Shown here piece after piece: positions 36,430-48,500 of a stretch of 64,000 nt of DNA. Source of the stretch: Dentipellis sp. KUC8613 (Eukaryota; Basidiomycota; Agaricomycetes; Russulales; Hericiaceae). The notes below the pieces were generated by a model, which saw only the letters and a list, made by a program, of their open reading frames with translations, made no database searches and was not told the DNA's origin. The position numbers and the translations under genes were made by a program. Positions within the stretch are counted from its first letter, which is position 1; each line of letters opens with the position of its first letter. The stretch lies in contig NSJX01000037.1 of NCBI GenBank assembly GCA_002286715.1, positions 62,001 to 126,000 of the forward strand, read 5' to 3'.

Positions 36430-38703
36430 TTACATGTCCTCCATCTTCTCCGCGCCGTCGACCTCGACGACCTCCTGCGCGATCGCATGGCGGAGGCGCG
36501 ACGTCTCCTCCTTGAGGCGCGCAAAGTTCGCCTCCTGGTCCCACGTGAACGGGCTCTTGCACGAGAACAGCAGGTCCATCTCCTCGAGCGTGCGGTTCGC
36601 CGTCTCGGGGTAGAACGCGTAGATGAGCGGGATGCTGAGGAAGTTGACCGCGCCGAAGATGTAGAGCGTCTTCTCGTGCACCGCGTTGAACATGACCGGG
36701 TTGAGCAGCGTCAGCCAGCCGTTGCCGATGCTCCACCCGACGACGCCCCACGCGTTGCCCTTCGCGCGCACGTGCAGCGGGAACGTCTCCGTCGGGTACA
36801 CCCACGGGATCGTCAGCCACGTCGCGCCGAACACGGCCGTGTACATGAAGATGAAGAACGCGGACGCGCCGCCGTACTGCGCCGCCTTCTCGGGGTGCTC
36901 CTTCAGCAGCGCGCCGAAGCCCCCCGCGAGGAACAGCGCGATGCCCTGCGCGATGGCGCCCCACCAGAGGCCGACGCGGCGGCCCCAGCGGTCGATGGTG
37001 ACCACGGCGAAGAGGGTGGCGATCATGTACGTGACCTGCGAGAAGGGGGAAAGGGGTGAGCACAAGGAAACAGAAAATGGATGAAAACGGTGCTAACGTC
37101 GTTAAGTCCGGAAAGCCATTGCGCCTTGCGGGCACCGTAGCCAGCCTCAGCGAAGATCGTGGGCGCGTAGACCGTGATAGCAGCAATTCCAACCCATCTG
37201 GTAGGCATGCGTTAGCGGACACTCCGAAGACACTCGGAAACTGACTCACTCCTGAACGATCTGGAGCCAGACAGAGAGTTGCACACGACGGGGGACGTTG
37301 AGCTTGCCACCCTCTGTGCGCCATATAAGCAAACGCCCGTACGAGATCGGTTGCAATTGGCTTACTCGTGCCGAAGAACATGGCCCAGTACGTGTTCTCG
37401 TTCTTGGCCTCCTCCTCGAGCTTGACAATGCCGACGATATCCTCGAATTCAGAAACAGCGCGCTCGTGGTTTGCGTCGCCTTCGCCACGCAGACGACCCA
37501 GGATCTCGCGCGCTTCTTCGAGACGGCCGGCACGGATAAGCCAACGCGGAGACTCGGGCATCCATCTGAGGCAGAGCTAGACACGTTGTGTAAGCATTGA
37601 TAATAGACACGTGCTGGAGTTAAGCCTACCAGGAAGGCAATGAGAGGGACCGCTTGGAAAGCGATGGGGAACTGGGGAGGAAGTCAGCATATACACGAAC
37701 AAACTTCATAAAACAGAACATACCCTCCAGCGAACTTGCGAAGAGCCATCTCCGACGAATCCGAGGCCAAACTCGAGCCAGTAGGCCACGACGACACCGA
37801 AGATGTTGAGCGTGAATTCCATAGCGATGAAGGCGCCTAGAAGCACCGTGCGGCCGCGTCAAGATAGGCAGTCACCATGCATGATCGAGAACACGTACCT
37901 CGAGAAGTATGCGAAGCGACCTCGGCACTCCATACAGGGACGATGGCGTTCAGGAAGCCGGTGCCAATTCCATTAATAACGCGGGCAGCGAGCATCCTAT
38001 GAACGCATGTTCAGAACCGCACCTCTCAATTCAGCCATGGGGCAAGCAAGCACTCACCATCCGAGGTTCTGTGCCGAAGACTGGAGCGCCGCGCCAATGA
38101 GAACCCAAACACCACCCTGAAACCCCACGGCGCGTCAGTCCGAAGCCCCTTCGCTGAAGAAAGAGCCAAGAGCCGCGACGTACGATAATCATAGTCTTGA
38201 TGCGTCCGAGCCTGTCACCGATGATGCCGGCGGGAATGCATCCAATCAGCGTGCCGAGGTAGTAGACTGGCGCGCCCGAATTAGCAGAGCTCCGCGGCGC
38301 GCACGCGCGAAGAAGACGTACTGCTGACAATGCCTCCCTGGCGCGTCGGCTGCGTGATAGTCGCGACCCACCCTTCGGACGGGCCTTGATATCTGCGGGG
38401 CAGAGCGTGGGGTCAGACGCGGTGCACACGGGCAAGCAGCGAGAGAAAGCCTCTCACGTCGAGTATCCCAATCCCATGGTCTGGACGTAGTCCGGCGACG
38501 TGTTCACGCCGCCCATCATGCCCTGGTCATAGCCGAAGCTGGCACGCGCAACGTGAGAATGTCGGACGCGGGACAGAACCGCGAAGGACGTACAAGAAGA
38601 TAGCGAGGCCCGCGACAAGGTTGATAATGTAGATGAGACGTCTCCCGGACGGCTTCGAAGAAGCCGGCGAGCTCTTCTCTGTCATGAGCGTCGGCGTGCT
38701 CAT
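36430..38703 (-). CDS. MFS sugar transporter
   Basis: Roughly ten exons encode about 530 residues with twelve expected membrane segments. Signature motifs are GTLIGCIPAGIIGDRLGR (the G-x3-D-R-x-GR loop), NGIGTGFLNAIVPVWSAEVA, the PESPRWLIRAGRLEEA motif after segment 6, QEWVGIAAITVYAPTIF at segment 7, DRWGRRVGLWWG, and the PETANRTLEEMDLLF signature near the C-terminus. These place it in the fungal hexose/polyol/lactose sugar-porter family of the plasma membrane. The start at 38703 gives MSTPTLMTEKSSPASS, a short cytosolic N-terminus. The stop is at 36430-36432. The substrate cannot be fixed from sequence alone. Its 5' end faces the pheromone cluster. Confidence 0.93.
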
Positions 38704-39875
38704 AATGTCGTGTGTGCGTGTCGTGTCGTGTGAGGGTGATGAGGTCGTGCCGTTGGGAGCGAGGCTATTGGGTGAGCAGGCTAGGGCAGGGTGGTCCCGA
38801 CTGGAGAGGGGAGCGCACGACCGGCTTTTATATGAGACAGGACGGGGAGGTGACGCGCAGGCGCGAGGGCTCGACCCGTCCGGGGCAAGGCCTTGCGATC
38901 AGGGAGGGCGGGGTGGGAGAGCCCTCCGCCTCCGAGTCGCATGACCGCGCGCTGGTTCGCGGGGATGCTCGAATCCCATGCGGCCCGGTGTGCCGAAGGC
39001 TATAGTGGGGACCCGTGGGGCAGAATAAACAATCTTCCCGCCCTTCCGCTGCTTTTTTAGCGGGTAAAATGACGGACTGTACCTGGACACGCACGGCTTG
39101 CGGGGTTAGTGTCGAGCGCGCTGCCGGCTGAAAATTTCGAGATGACATCGCGTGTACCTAGGGTGGACGACAAGAGGCAGTCGACAAGGGTTGCGCGGAT
39201 GAATCCGTCTGCGCCGCGGCACATGAAGAAGCAAATGGAGTTAGAAGCAGAAGAAGAGCATAACGTGCTTCATGGCGTGTAAATGTCGGTGTGCATCACA
39301 GAGCTTCGTGAGGGTTGGGTTGCACGCGTCTCTTTCGACGCCTTGGTGGCGGGACTCCAAAGTGGCGCGCCGATCGCCGGCCCGAAATAATTGACGCGCG
39401 GGCCGTCAATTGCTGCAGGAGCGCTCGACCTCGGCTTGCACCGCTCGAGGTCGATGGAGACCGAATGGAATGTTCCAAAATATTTGAAACAAGCATCCAG
39501 CACCGACTAGAAATCAAACCGTGCCGTGGCGTTTTTTCCTGCGCCTCGCTCCGACAACGACGACGACAAATAACTGTGACAGATTTGATTGTGGCTTCTC
39601 GATGCCCCACGAATCCCAAAAATACAGACTGCAATGAAGAACGAAAGGTTGATAAAAATATGCAGACTCCTTCAACTGACTCCCGCCCCCCATCATTTGC
39701 CCCTCCTCAGCAGTGCGGAATAAAATGATCAACGCATGCCGTAATATGAAATTCTGAAAAGCACGAAAAGAGATAGTCAGATCTCGCTTGTAGGCGCAAG
39801 GGGCAGGCGAAAAGACGCACGTATGATAGTCATGAAGGACATAAGCAGTGCGGGGTTGCGCGTGATGCGGGGCAT
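38704..39875. other. Intergenic spacer
   Basis: This lies upstream of the sugar transporter and downstream of pheromone gene 2. No supported gene or repeat is seen. Confidence 0.4.
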
Positions 39876-40001
39876 CTAGGCAACGACGCAGTAGGACTCG
39901 CCGCCGCTGCCGCCGTCCTCGGCATCAACGGGGGTGGTGTTGACGATCTCGCTCTCGGAGGTGGCGAAGAAGCCGGTGAGGGTGTTGACGAAGGAGTCCA
40001 T
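39876..40001 (-). CDS. Lipopeptide mating-pheromone precursor 2
   Basis: This intronless gene encodes 41 residues, starting MDSFVNTLTGFFATS and ending PVDAEDGGSGGESYCVVA. CVVA is the CaaX box. It has the same plan as the other three precursors, but the predicted mature peptide would be GGSGGESYC, with Glu where the others have His. It is therefore the one candidate for a different receptor specificity. Its flanks are the most diverged of the four. It has a weak TATA-like TATTTAAG about 110 bases before the ATG and three ACAAT-type sites further upstream. Stop TAG is at 39878-39876 and ATG at 40001. Confidence 0.94.
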   Translation of the reverse strand: MDSFVNTLTGFFATSESEIVNTTPVDAEDGGSGGESYCVVA

Positions 40002-40107
40002 TGAGAGATGAGGGTGGGTGAGGAGCAAAAGAGGAGTTGATGTGAGGGTGAATGCGAAGACTGGACTCGAATGAGAACCTGGCGTCTCCCAGCAAATTCC
40101 GTGCTGC

Positions 40108-40393
40108 TTAAATACCTCGACGGTGGCACAGTCGGCTCGTCCGTCCGAGACATTTGCGCCCCAGCATATGCTCGCCAGCTGCATTGCTCCCAAAGTCAGA
40201 CATCGCAGCGAGCTAGAAGCGAGATTTCAACCTGCGAAAAACAATTGCGAGCACCGGCGCAGGGGGGCGGCCGAGGCAGGACCGCACACGGGCGCCGCCG
40301 GACATCAAGCGTACCTGCACACAACAATAAGCTGGAAGCGCTGTGGATATTGCGGCGCGACATGTATGTTTCGCGCCGGTGCATAACAATAAG
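40108..40393 (-). promoter_or_regulatory. Pheromone gene 2 promoter: three ACAAT-type sites
   Basis: ACAATTG lies at 40241-40247, ACAATAAG at 40324-40331 and ACAATAAG at 40386-40393, about 240, 325 and 385 bases upstream of the ATG. A TATTTAAG element at about 40115-40108 is the likely TATA box. The layout matches the other pheromone promoters although the surrounding sequence is diverged. Confidence 0.6.
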
Positions 40394-43156
40394 CCCAACC
40401 ACGACGGTTGCCTATTTGGGACACGGTCAGTGCGCGGGCACATCATCTGCCCTGACGAAGCACACGTACCTCTGGGGCCAACGCGCAATGCTAAACCATA
40501 TCGCAGATTTGCGAGGAACAGATGACGACATTTGAAGAGAAAGCATCGGTCTCGTGGGTGGATGCAGGCCTGCGCGAGTCGGACATGTGAATGTGTCCAA
40601 TGTCAAAACGCTCTTCGTAAACCAGCGGGCTTCCGAGCTCGAAATAGACGCAATGAAGAATGCGAATCCTATGCGTGGATGCCTGGGGAAAGGAAGTAGC
40701 ATTGATAGCACGGAGCATGGTCAGAGGACAGGATGCTATTGGCTTAGCGCCGTTAACGCGCAGCGGATCATCCTATAGCTCGCGCAACCCTTCACCAACC
40801 ATGGGTACGCGTACCGCGCGTCCTGCCATACAAGAATCGGGGGTGGTTCGAATAGAGTGTGCGGAATGCATTCGGAAGTGCTCAGGTCCCCGCCTGCGCA
40901 CTTCGGATGGGAGACGACAATCGATATGACGGCGGCGAGCATCGTCGAAGACGACGTTGTGGAAGGGTTCGTGATACTTGAACCGCGTCTGTGTGTAATG
41001 TGCTATGTCAATAACGTCCGCCAGCCTTCGCGCACCGAATGAGAAGGTATGTGGATGAGAGAGCAGTGGCACGGAGGGGGATAGCGGACGAAGTAGAAAA
41101 TTTGCTGATGACGATAAGCCTGGATCCGAGGAGACTCGGGGATGCTGTCAACGACGACGGGCCATGCATGAGACACACCTCGTATCGTGCATCTCGCACC
41201 GCGCACCTCGCGAACAGTGGAGACGGTGGGGCAGGAAAAAGCAGTGGCGCGGGTTCGAGCCCTTCGCCAATACCGAAACCTTCACACTGCGGGCTGCCGC
41301 AGAAGACATGCGTGCAGCAGCAGGCGCCGCGCACATACGTACCGTTGGAGCATTCGTGGTAACCTGCCTTCATGCAACGATGAGTTCGACGAGCTACGCA
41401 CGACATGGAGCAGCTCGAGCTCGGATTCCTCGGAAGTCAGACATACGATGCCGTGTCGGCAACAGCGGCAAGTGCCGACGGCTTGCGGTCCCGAGAACAC
41501 CCGCCACACAGCCACCTCTGCCGCCGGCTCTGTCGTCATCGACACGAGGCCACTGTAAGAATGTTCAGATGAAGAATCTCGATGCGCGGGACGCCGAGTC
41601 CGAAGTTCGAACGCTCTCCCCCGACCCCACTTTTTTTTTTTTCGAGGACTCGCTGCCTGAAGGGACCAGTAGAGGAGAACAGGTTTCAGAGCGGTACGCC
41701 GTCTAGGCACGGCCTGGCACCCCATTTCTTTCCGATTCAATAGCTAACGTACACGGCTCGCTCATAGAGTACAACAACAGCGCTCAACCTAGTAAAGGAG
41801 CGACAAAGCGTATCTGGCGTTCGGCTGCTCGCATCGAGGTCATTAGCTGCATGCAATAATAGAATGGAGAGAATGCACGTACACCCAGTGATGTTGGGAC
41901 TAGCTCGGCGATAGCCATGTCTTGTGACAGTACACGGTTGCTCTTCTCCGCTGCGTCCGAGGATCTCGTATCCGTGACTGTCGCCTTCGACTTCGACAGT
42001 GGTGGATTGGTCGCCTTTGGCGACGTGAGGTTGCTGACCATGCCTGGCAGGCCTGGAGGGGCCCCCGAACGTTTCGCATCCAGAGCTTTCGCCTTCACAA
42101 CGGGCGAAGGCGGCGTCAACTTGATAACCGGCAACGAGGTGGTCGTGGAAGGCATGATTGCGAGTGGGGTGTTGCCCGCTACAGGGGGTATCTACTGGAA
42201 GAACGCGGAGCGAACGACCTACTTATATGTTACGCTGTGCGAACAAGCCCATTGTGTTGCAAAGCGCATTGACTACAACACTTTGTGGAGACAAAAGCGG
42301 CTGGGGGGCATAAAGACCGAAGCCACCATCCTTGTTTGCGACACACCTTGGAGACACTTTGCTGGGATCCTGTGCTTGACAATGGAGTATGCGAGTCAGG
42401 GAGCGCTAAAGAGGCGTACCAAGGCTCGGAAGCCAACCCAACCCAGTGGCGTGTGCTATGGTGGCTACAAGTCCAGGGGCAGGGTCAGTGGTGAACGAGG
42501 CCTCATCGATGATACAATCCGAAGCTGGGATATGAAACCCGTCCTCCGCGAAAGATTGTGTGTATGGCAGTACGACTGCAACGAGTAAGTATCGTCGCAG
42601 TGGCTCGTTTGAAACCCCCACCTCGCGGCGACCTGAACAAAGGTCAAGGTCATCGAAAAGTACAGCACTGCTGTTACGTCACGAGCCACAGGTAGCAGTC
42701 ATGGACTGACACTCCAGCGAGGATACTTCCAGCAGTCGAGGACATGATGGTAGGAGGGCAACGCGGGCGGCTCGGTGACCACCTCGAACTTGGACGCTTC
42801 GGGGATTCGGCGTTTGCCGAACGTCGAGCGCTGGTAAGTATCTCTTCGAACTCAGTGGAAAGACAGACACAATGTAGCTTCCTCAAGCTTATTGGGACAC
42901 GGTCGTCCGGCGCGACAATCATGAAAGGATAAATCTGACTGCATAATGGAACGAATATGCGCGTGCAGACGCGCGGCAATGTACTGCAAAGCGGCTACAT
43001 CTTCCCCACTCCCGTCCCTCCCAATCCTAATCACAACCCTCGATTAAGTTGACTCCAGAGATGGGGTAGACAAGCCGCTACTACATATCAAGACCCGTGG
43101 ATCAGCTCCCAAGCGCGTAGAGAGATGATTGTAAGAACATACGGATGCATGTGCAT
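40394..43156. other. Gene-poor stretch between pheromone genes 2 and 3
   Basis: I see no confident gene and no STE3-type receptor. A plus-strand frame at 41917-42588 is open for 223 codons, with a minus-strand frame opposite at 41784-42155, but neither shows family motifs. A T run lies at 41630-41642. The sequence may include decayed genes too diverged to recognise. Confidence 0.4.
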
Positions 43157-43288
43157 TTAAGCAATGACGCAGTACGAGTGGCCGCCGCTGCCGCCGTCCT
43201 CGGCGTCGACGGGCACGTTCGCGACGGGAGCCTCGCTCTGGACGGCAGAGGTGGTGAAGAAGGCGGCGGTGTTGGTGAAGGAGTCCAT
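43157..43288 (-). CDS. Lipopeptide mating-pheromone precursor 3
   Basis: This intronless gene encodes 43 residues, starting MDSFTNTAAFFTTSAV and ending PVDAEDGGSGGHSYCVIA with CaaX box CVIA. The predicted mature peptide, GGSGGHSYC, is the same as for precursors 1 and 4. The promoter has a TATA box (TATAAAA, 43396-43390) about 105 bases upstream and shares the stretch ATGAAACCTCGTCTGC with genes 1 and 4, though in gene 1 it is imperfect. It is divergently paired with coiled-coil gene copy 2, mirroring the pairing of precursor 1 with copy 1. Confidence 0.95.
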   Translation of the reverse strand: MDSFTNTAAFFTTSAVQSEAPVANVPVDAEDGGSGGHSYCVIA

Positions 43289-43389
43289 TGCAGCGGTGAG
43301 GATGGGTAAAGAGAAGAGGGTGAGAAGGCGAAGTGGTGTAGAGTCGAACGGAGTTAGATAACTGCAGAATCTCGGTGGAAGTGCAGTGA

Positions 43390-43648
43390 TTTTATACGCG
43401 CTCGAAGGTCGGTGTGAGGGGCACTTCACCGAGTCAAGGTCGGGCTCTGGTGGGTGCGAGTTCCTGGGTACTTACTCAACATGAAACCTCGTCTGCGCTA
43501 ACACAATAACGACGCCCGCGCAAACACGCGGAGACCAACACGAGCTACGAGCCCGCCCTGCAACAGACAATTAACGTGGCGAGGCATATAAGACACACGT
43601 GCCTGTGCATCCCGGCGAGACCCAAATCCTCCTGCGCAGACAATTAGG
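43390..43648 (-). promoter_or_regulatory. Pheromone gene 3 promoter: three ACAAT-type sites and TATA box
   Basis: ACAATAA lies at 43503-43509, ACAATTAA at 43567-43574 and ACAATTAGG at 43640-43648, about 215, 280 and 352 bases upstream of the ATG. The TATA box is at 43396-43390. Site order and spacing match pheromone genes 1 and 4. Confidence 0.65.
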
Positions 43649-43759
43649 ACTCGGAACGGTATTGCCAAAGTGAGCCGATTTGCAGCACGTCTATCAACGA
43701 TCAGAGACATCAGGAACGGCGGGGAGACACAAAGCAAGTGCGTAATTACTTACTTACTG

Positions 43760-44155
43760 TACTGTCCCGTTTCGACCACAAGTTCACGGGGTGTGACCTG
43801 TGACCTTAGTTCACCACCCGGGACGAAGTTCATTGGTGGCTGTGACCAGGGACCGAAGTTCATGGGACACAAGTTCACCGTATAGATGCAGGTTTCATGG
43901 CATTCTGAGGGCCCGAGTGGGTCAGGGATAACAGATTCAGAGGGGAAACGGCCAAATTGAGGCATTTGGAGGCCGGAAAGCGAGAATTCAGGAAAAAAAT
44001 CGAAATTTCGAGCGATTTTACGTAACGTTTTCGTATTTTGTGACGCTCCCGACCGAAGTTCACCGCGGCTGGTGACCCGTGACATGGGTCGAAATAGGTT
44101 CAAGTTCACAGGGTCTGTGACCCGTGACTGAACCTGTGGTCGAAACGAGACAGTA
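43760..44155. mobile_element. MITE-like non-autonomous DNA transposon (about 396 bp)
   Basis: The ends are imperfect terminal inverted repeats. The left end reads TACTGTCCCGTTTCGACCAC and the reverse complement of the right end reads TACTGTCTCGTTTCGACCAC; the match continues less well for about 20 more bases. TA lies at both ends, consistent with a TA target duplication. The interior repeats the motif GACCGAAGTTCA(C/T) and related pieces with GTGACC(T/C)GTGAC several times in both halves. There is no coding capacity. It lies between pheromone gene 3 and coiled-coil copy 2, and no match was noticed elsewhere in the window. Confidence 0.8.
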
Positions 44156-45449
44156 TCTTGAGATCCCCTGTCCCTGTCCGTAAGAGTCAGCACACCGGAG
44201 TCAGTGGCGAGCATCGGCATCAGCATCAGCCGGATACTTGGGACTAAATGATACGTCCCGCTTCAGGGCAGCATGACGTAGAGCACTTGAGCATGCCGGA
44301 GTCTCTGGCCAGAGACATGGACCTACATGGACTTCCGGATCGTCCGAGGGCCCCATGCCAGGCAGATCAGACGTATTCGCGAAATGCCCGTACTTGTGCT
44401 TATCGATGGCGACAAAGTCAAATACTTACCGTACCGCGACGTTCGTCCGTTCCAGATGAATGCTGTAGAATAGACTTTTTAGACGTCCGGCAGGTTCCAG
44501 TGCTGATTTCGAGAGCAGAAAGCGAGAAGGCGATGGCTATCGCACGTTTGAAATTTCGTGTCGGCGTCCGGCGTAGACCGCATCCCTGGCCGCGCTGGCC
44601 GAGGAGGACATGCGCGACAGATGAGACAGTTTCATCAGAAGCCCGAGTCGTCCATCCGGCAAGTGCTGACAGGAGACGTTGAGAGGATGTCTGGAGGCCT
44701 AAACACAGTGCATCTAGCACAGCCTGGGTTCGTCAGGAAGCAGTTGAAAGTTCACAATTCACCGACTGAGATGGTATGCTATAGCTGACTTACAGAATCT
44801 GGAAGAGACGTATTGGCCAGAAGGTTCGGATGTAAATCTCCACGTCAAGGGCGGAACATGGTGACTCTGTGCCAAGAAACCTGCAGTGGAACAGTTGACA
44901 TCGGCCGAGTCACCGGAGTGCCGCAGGAGACGATGGAGTAGAAATGCTCCCGCGGCGGCATCCAAGCCTTCGTTTCCAAGAAACACAGCGCAGAACATCC
45001 CAGACCTGCAGACTATGTCTCTAGAAAAAAAGGGAAGACAATCATGGTTGAGAGAGAACGGTGAGTCTGTAATTCTGGAGTCCGCTGCCAGCTTGATGGA
45101 TCGGGCCGATGTGCCGGTCAAGGTTCATGCGCCGCTCAACACGACGTCGGGCGTCGCCGCCGCCGCCACTGACGACGACGGCCCTTTCTTTATGTCGACC
45201 ATGGTTCTCATCGCTGCATGGCAATCGCTTTTCACATTTTATGTCTATAATGACCTTCAGAACTCGAGATCTTGTCAGAACAACCCGGCGGGTACGTCGA
45301 CGACACTACGTATCGTTGAGGTACACCAGTAGACAACAGAGATAACGCCGCCTGCTGTATGTGCAGCGCGTTCATACGAGGTAAGTACCTTCTTTTTAGC
45401 TACTAACATTTATCCTCTGTGAGCAGAATGGCTGGCGGAAATTCTCGAC
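44156..45449. other. Intergenic region upstream of coiled-coil copy 2
   Basis: No supported gene. A plus-strand frame at 44886-45332 contains 'NTTSGVAAAATDDDGPFF', loosely like the body of a pheromone precursor, but it has no CaaX terminus. Confidence 0.35.
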
Positions 45450-45560
45450 TTGCAGAGACTCGGGCTGGTCAGCCTCCTGGCCCGCTTTGGAAGGAGGAGG
45501 AGGCTGACATCCGCCTGGTATATCTCGCTCGAATTCCCCGGACCGCCCTTCCTTTCCCCC

Positions 45561-48500
45561 ATGAATACACTCAAGCCATCCAAGCCTACAACCGTCATGA
45601 ACAACTACCACCTCCTCATTCTTCTTTTCCTTCAGCTCTTCTGCACTCTCTCTTCACTTCCCCTCGTCGCTGGAGCCTCACCAGACCTCGTCAACGTTTC
45701 CTCTGTCGACATCGGAAGGGCCCTCGTCTTCGTACCGTCGCCTGAGAGGCTGGTTCCCGGCAAGCCCCCACCCTGGCCGTATATGAACCCTGCGACGAGG
45801 AACCCGATGAACGCCATTCACCTTGTTCTGGATACTTCCCTCGGGAATGTCCTTCCGTCTGCAAACATTTCCTCTATTTCATCTCTCCCTTTGAACTCGT
45901 CTCAAGACTCGATTTCTCTCTCAAGCATTGCTCAAACGATTCCAATTCCAACACCAGATCTATATATTCTCTCAATTTATATCTCCGCTATGTCGCTCTT
46001 CATCTATCTTATATACTATAATATCTCAACTCGGAAGGCCCTCCGCTCGACCACCAGCCGCCTTCAAACCCTCACCCAGTCGCACGCAAATCTTCAAGAC
46101 TCTGCACGCCGACATGCCTACTGGACGAGGATCCTATTTTCCCTCAGCACCAAACAAGCTACCGCCAACAAGACCCTTCAAGCCGAGAAAACCGGCTACC
46201 TCGAACGCATTAGCGCATTGCTAGTCGACAAGGAGGCGCTCTCAGGTCAAGTTGGCGCGCTGCAAGTGAAGATGGGCGAACAGACCCGGCGTGCCCACGA
46301 CGCCAACGCTGCATTCTGTCGTCAGATCGCCATTCTCAACGGACAGGTGACGGATGCGGCGCTACGCGAGGATGCGCTGCTGGCCAGGATTCAGGACCTG
46401 GAGCAGGCCGCTCGCGAGGACCGCGCTATTAGGCGCAAGGTCGAGTCGGAGGTGCGTCTTCTTTGATGTCTTTGTATGCAGTGGCTCACGATCGATTCTT
46501 TCCTTCTTTCATGCAGCGCGATGACCTTCGTGCACGGTTTGAGGCTGTGGAGCGAGCGTTCCGACTTGAACAGGAGAAGAATGAACGTTTGGAAGTTGAG
46601 GTGCGCCTTGCTTCTTTTTCCCTGGTCTACCTGGACTTACGAATTGTTCCTAGAACTCGCAGCTGAAGACTACCCTCGACAAAGGGAACAGCACCATTCA
46701 AGAGCTGACCTCGACCGTCACGGAGCTCAAGTCTAACATCGCAGACCTCACAGTGTCCAAAGACGTCCTCGTCGCAGAGTGTACAGTCAAGGACGCTACC
46801 GTCACCGAGCAATACGACCAGCTTTCCCAGCGCGCCACCGAGATCCTGGAGCTCACTCAGTCGAAGGACACCCTCGCGCAGCAATGCACTTCGCTCAAGG
46901 CCCAGCTCATCGACGCTCGTTCGGACTTCGTCAATGTCGTCTGTGTTTTGTCTAGGACAGTCATCGCGTCTTCCGCGGATCGCACTACCATTGCCGACCA
47001 GCGCATGGTCATCCGCGAGCTGAAGACGCGCGTTGTGGACCTCGAGGACTTCACCCTTCAATGCTTGTTCAATATCGAACACGCCAAGGACCAGGTTTCA
47101 GCGCTCACCGAGTGCGAGGAGAGCCTCCAGCGCGAAGTCGTAGCCAAGGACGACCTTCTTGCTGACCGCAGCCGCGAGCTCGGGCAGGTGGATTCTCAAC
47201 TTCGTGATTCCATCGCTTCTCGCACCGCTCTCGAAGACCACCTCGCATCGAAGACTCGTCTTCTTTCCGAACGCGACAGCGAGTTGTGCGACGCGCGGAC
47301 GAGGATCTCGGAGCTAGAGGCCGCAGTCGACGCCGTCCATGGCGAGTCCACCGGTACTGCTATCCTTCTCGCCGAGTGCCACTCTAAGCTCGACCGCGCG
47401 CTATCGGACAATTCGGACATCAGGGCCTCTGAGGCTCGCATCACCCATCTGCATGCCGAGGCCGCGTCGAAGCTGGAGCGCGCAGAAGTGGAGATTCAGG
47501 ACCTTGTCTCGCATTCCGCGGCCAAGGATACTCTCATTTCCGACCAGCAAGAGCAGCTGGAGCGCGCGCGCTGGGAGATCACCGGCCTTCAAGCAACAGT
47601 GACATCGCTCGAGGAGCGCGCCTCTGCATCCGATGCCCTGCTCAACGAGCGTCGGGACCACATCGTCGCACTCGAGGAGAGGACGACGGAGCTGGAGGAC
47701 CTTCTCTCTGACTCCATGTTCAACTTCGAGGAGGCGAAGGACAAGATCTTCGAGCTCACCGATTCTGAGGCCGAGCTTCGGCGCAAGACGGCTGCTCTCG
47801 AGGGCCGTCTTGCTCAGTGCAGTGACGAGCTTCGGGACGCCTCTGCACATGGCGAGGAGCTCGAGGACTTGCTCACGATCAAGGTGCGCTCCTTCTTTGC
47901 TCCAGTTTGATCTATGCTGACCTGGTGTTCAGGAGGACGGGCACAAGACTGCTCTCGACGAGATGACTTCTAATATTGAAGCCCTCCAGAAGCAGAAGGA
48001 CGCCCTGGAGTCCAAGGCCAGCGACCAGTACGAGCTCCTCGAGGAGACCATGATGGAGCTCATGCAGTGCGGGGAGGAGGTAAAGGCCTGCCACGAGCGC
48101 GAAGCGGCTCTGCAGGGGAAGGTTGATGAACAGGATGATCTCCTGGAGGAGACGATGATGCGGCTCCTGCAGCGCGACGAGGAGGCGGATGAGCGCGATG
48201 CGGCGCTGGAGGAGAAGGTTGGAGAGCTCGAGGCGCTTCTTCAAGCTGAGGTGCGTTGCTGAAATTTTCTTCTTCGGACTTATTGCCTACTTTATCTGTA
48301 GGCTGAGGCGCGCACTACGCTGAAGCTCGAGGTGGAGGCGAAGACCGTTGATGTCAAGTGCAAGGAATTCGAGCTCGAGGCATGTGCCAAGAAGTGCGAG
48401 GAGCTCGAGATGGAGGTTGCTATGCAGCGCACTACGATCGCCCTGGGCGAAGAGGAACACAAGGCGCGGGCGGAGGAGCTCAAGAAGCTTCGCCTCGAGC

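Noticed and set aside
35652..36524. 290-codon minus-strand ORF
   Set aside because: Arg/Ser-rich low-complexity translation in GC-rich DNA; it overlaps the 3' end of the transporter gene.
41245..41260. tRNA B-box-like GGTTCGAGCCC
   Set aside because: No matching A-box at the proper distance and no cloverleaf can be drawn.
41917..42588. 223-codon plus-strand ORF
   Set aside because: No family features; a minus-strand frame is open opposite much of it, and codon pattern does not favour either strand.
40394..43156. Possible decayed STE3-type pheromone receptor between pheromone genes 2 and 3
   Set aside because: No frame shows a run of seven hydrophobic segments or STE3 motifs; fragments such as RIGFAFFIASISSSEARW are too short and isolated.
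44886..45332. ORF with a pheromone-like body (NTTSGVAAAATDDDGPFF) near the coiled-coil gene
   Set aside because: It has no C-terminal CaaX box, no upstream ACAAT triplet was noticed, and it does not begin with the MDSF start shared by the four real precursors.
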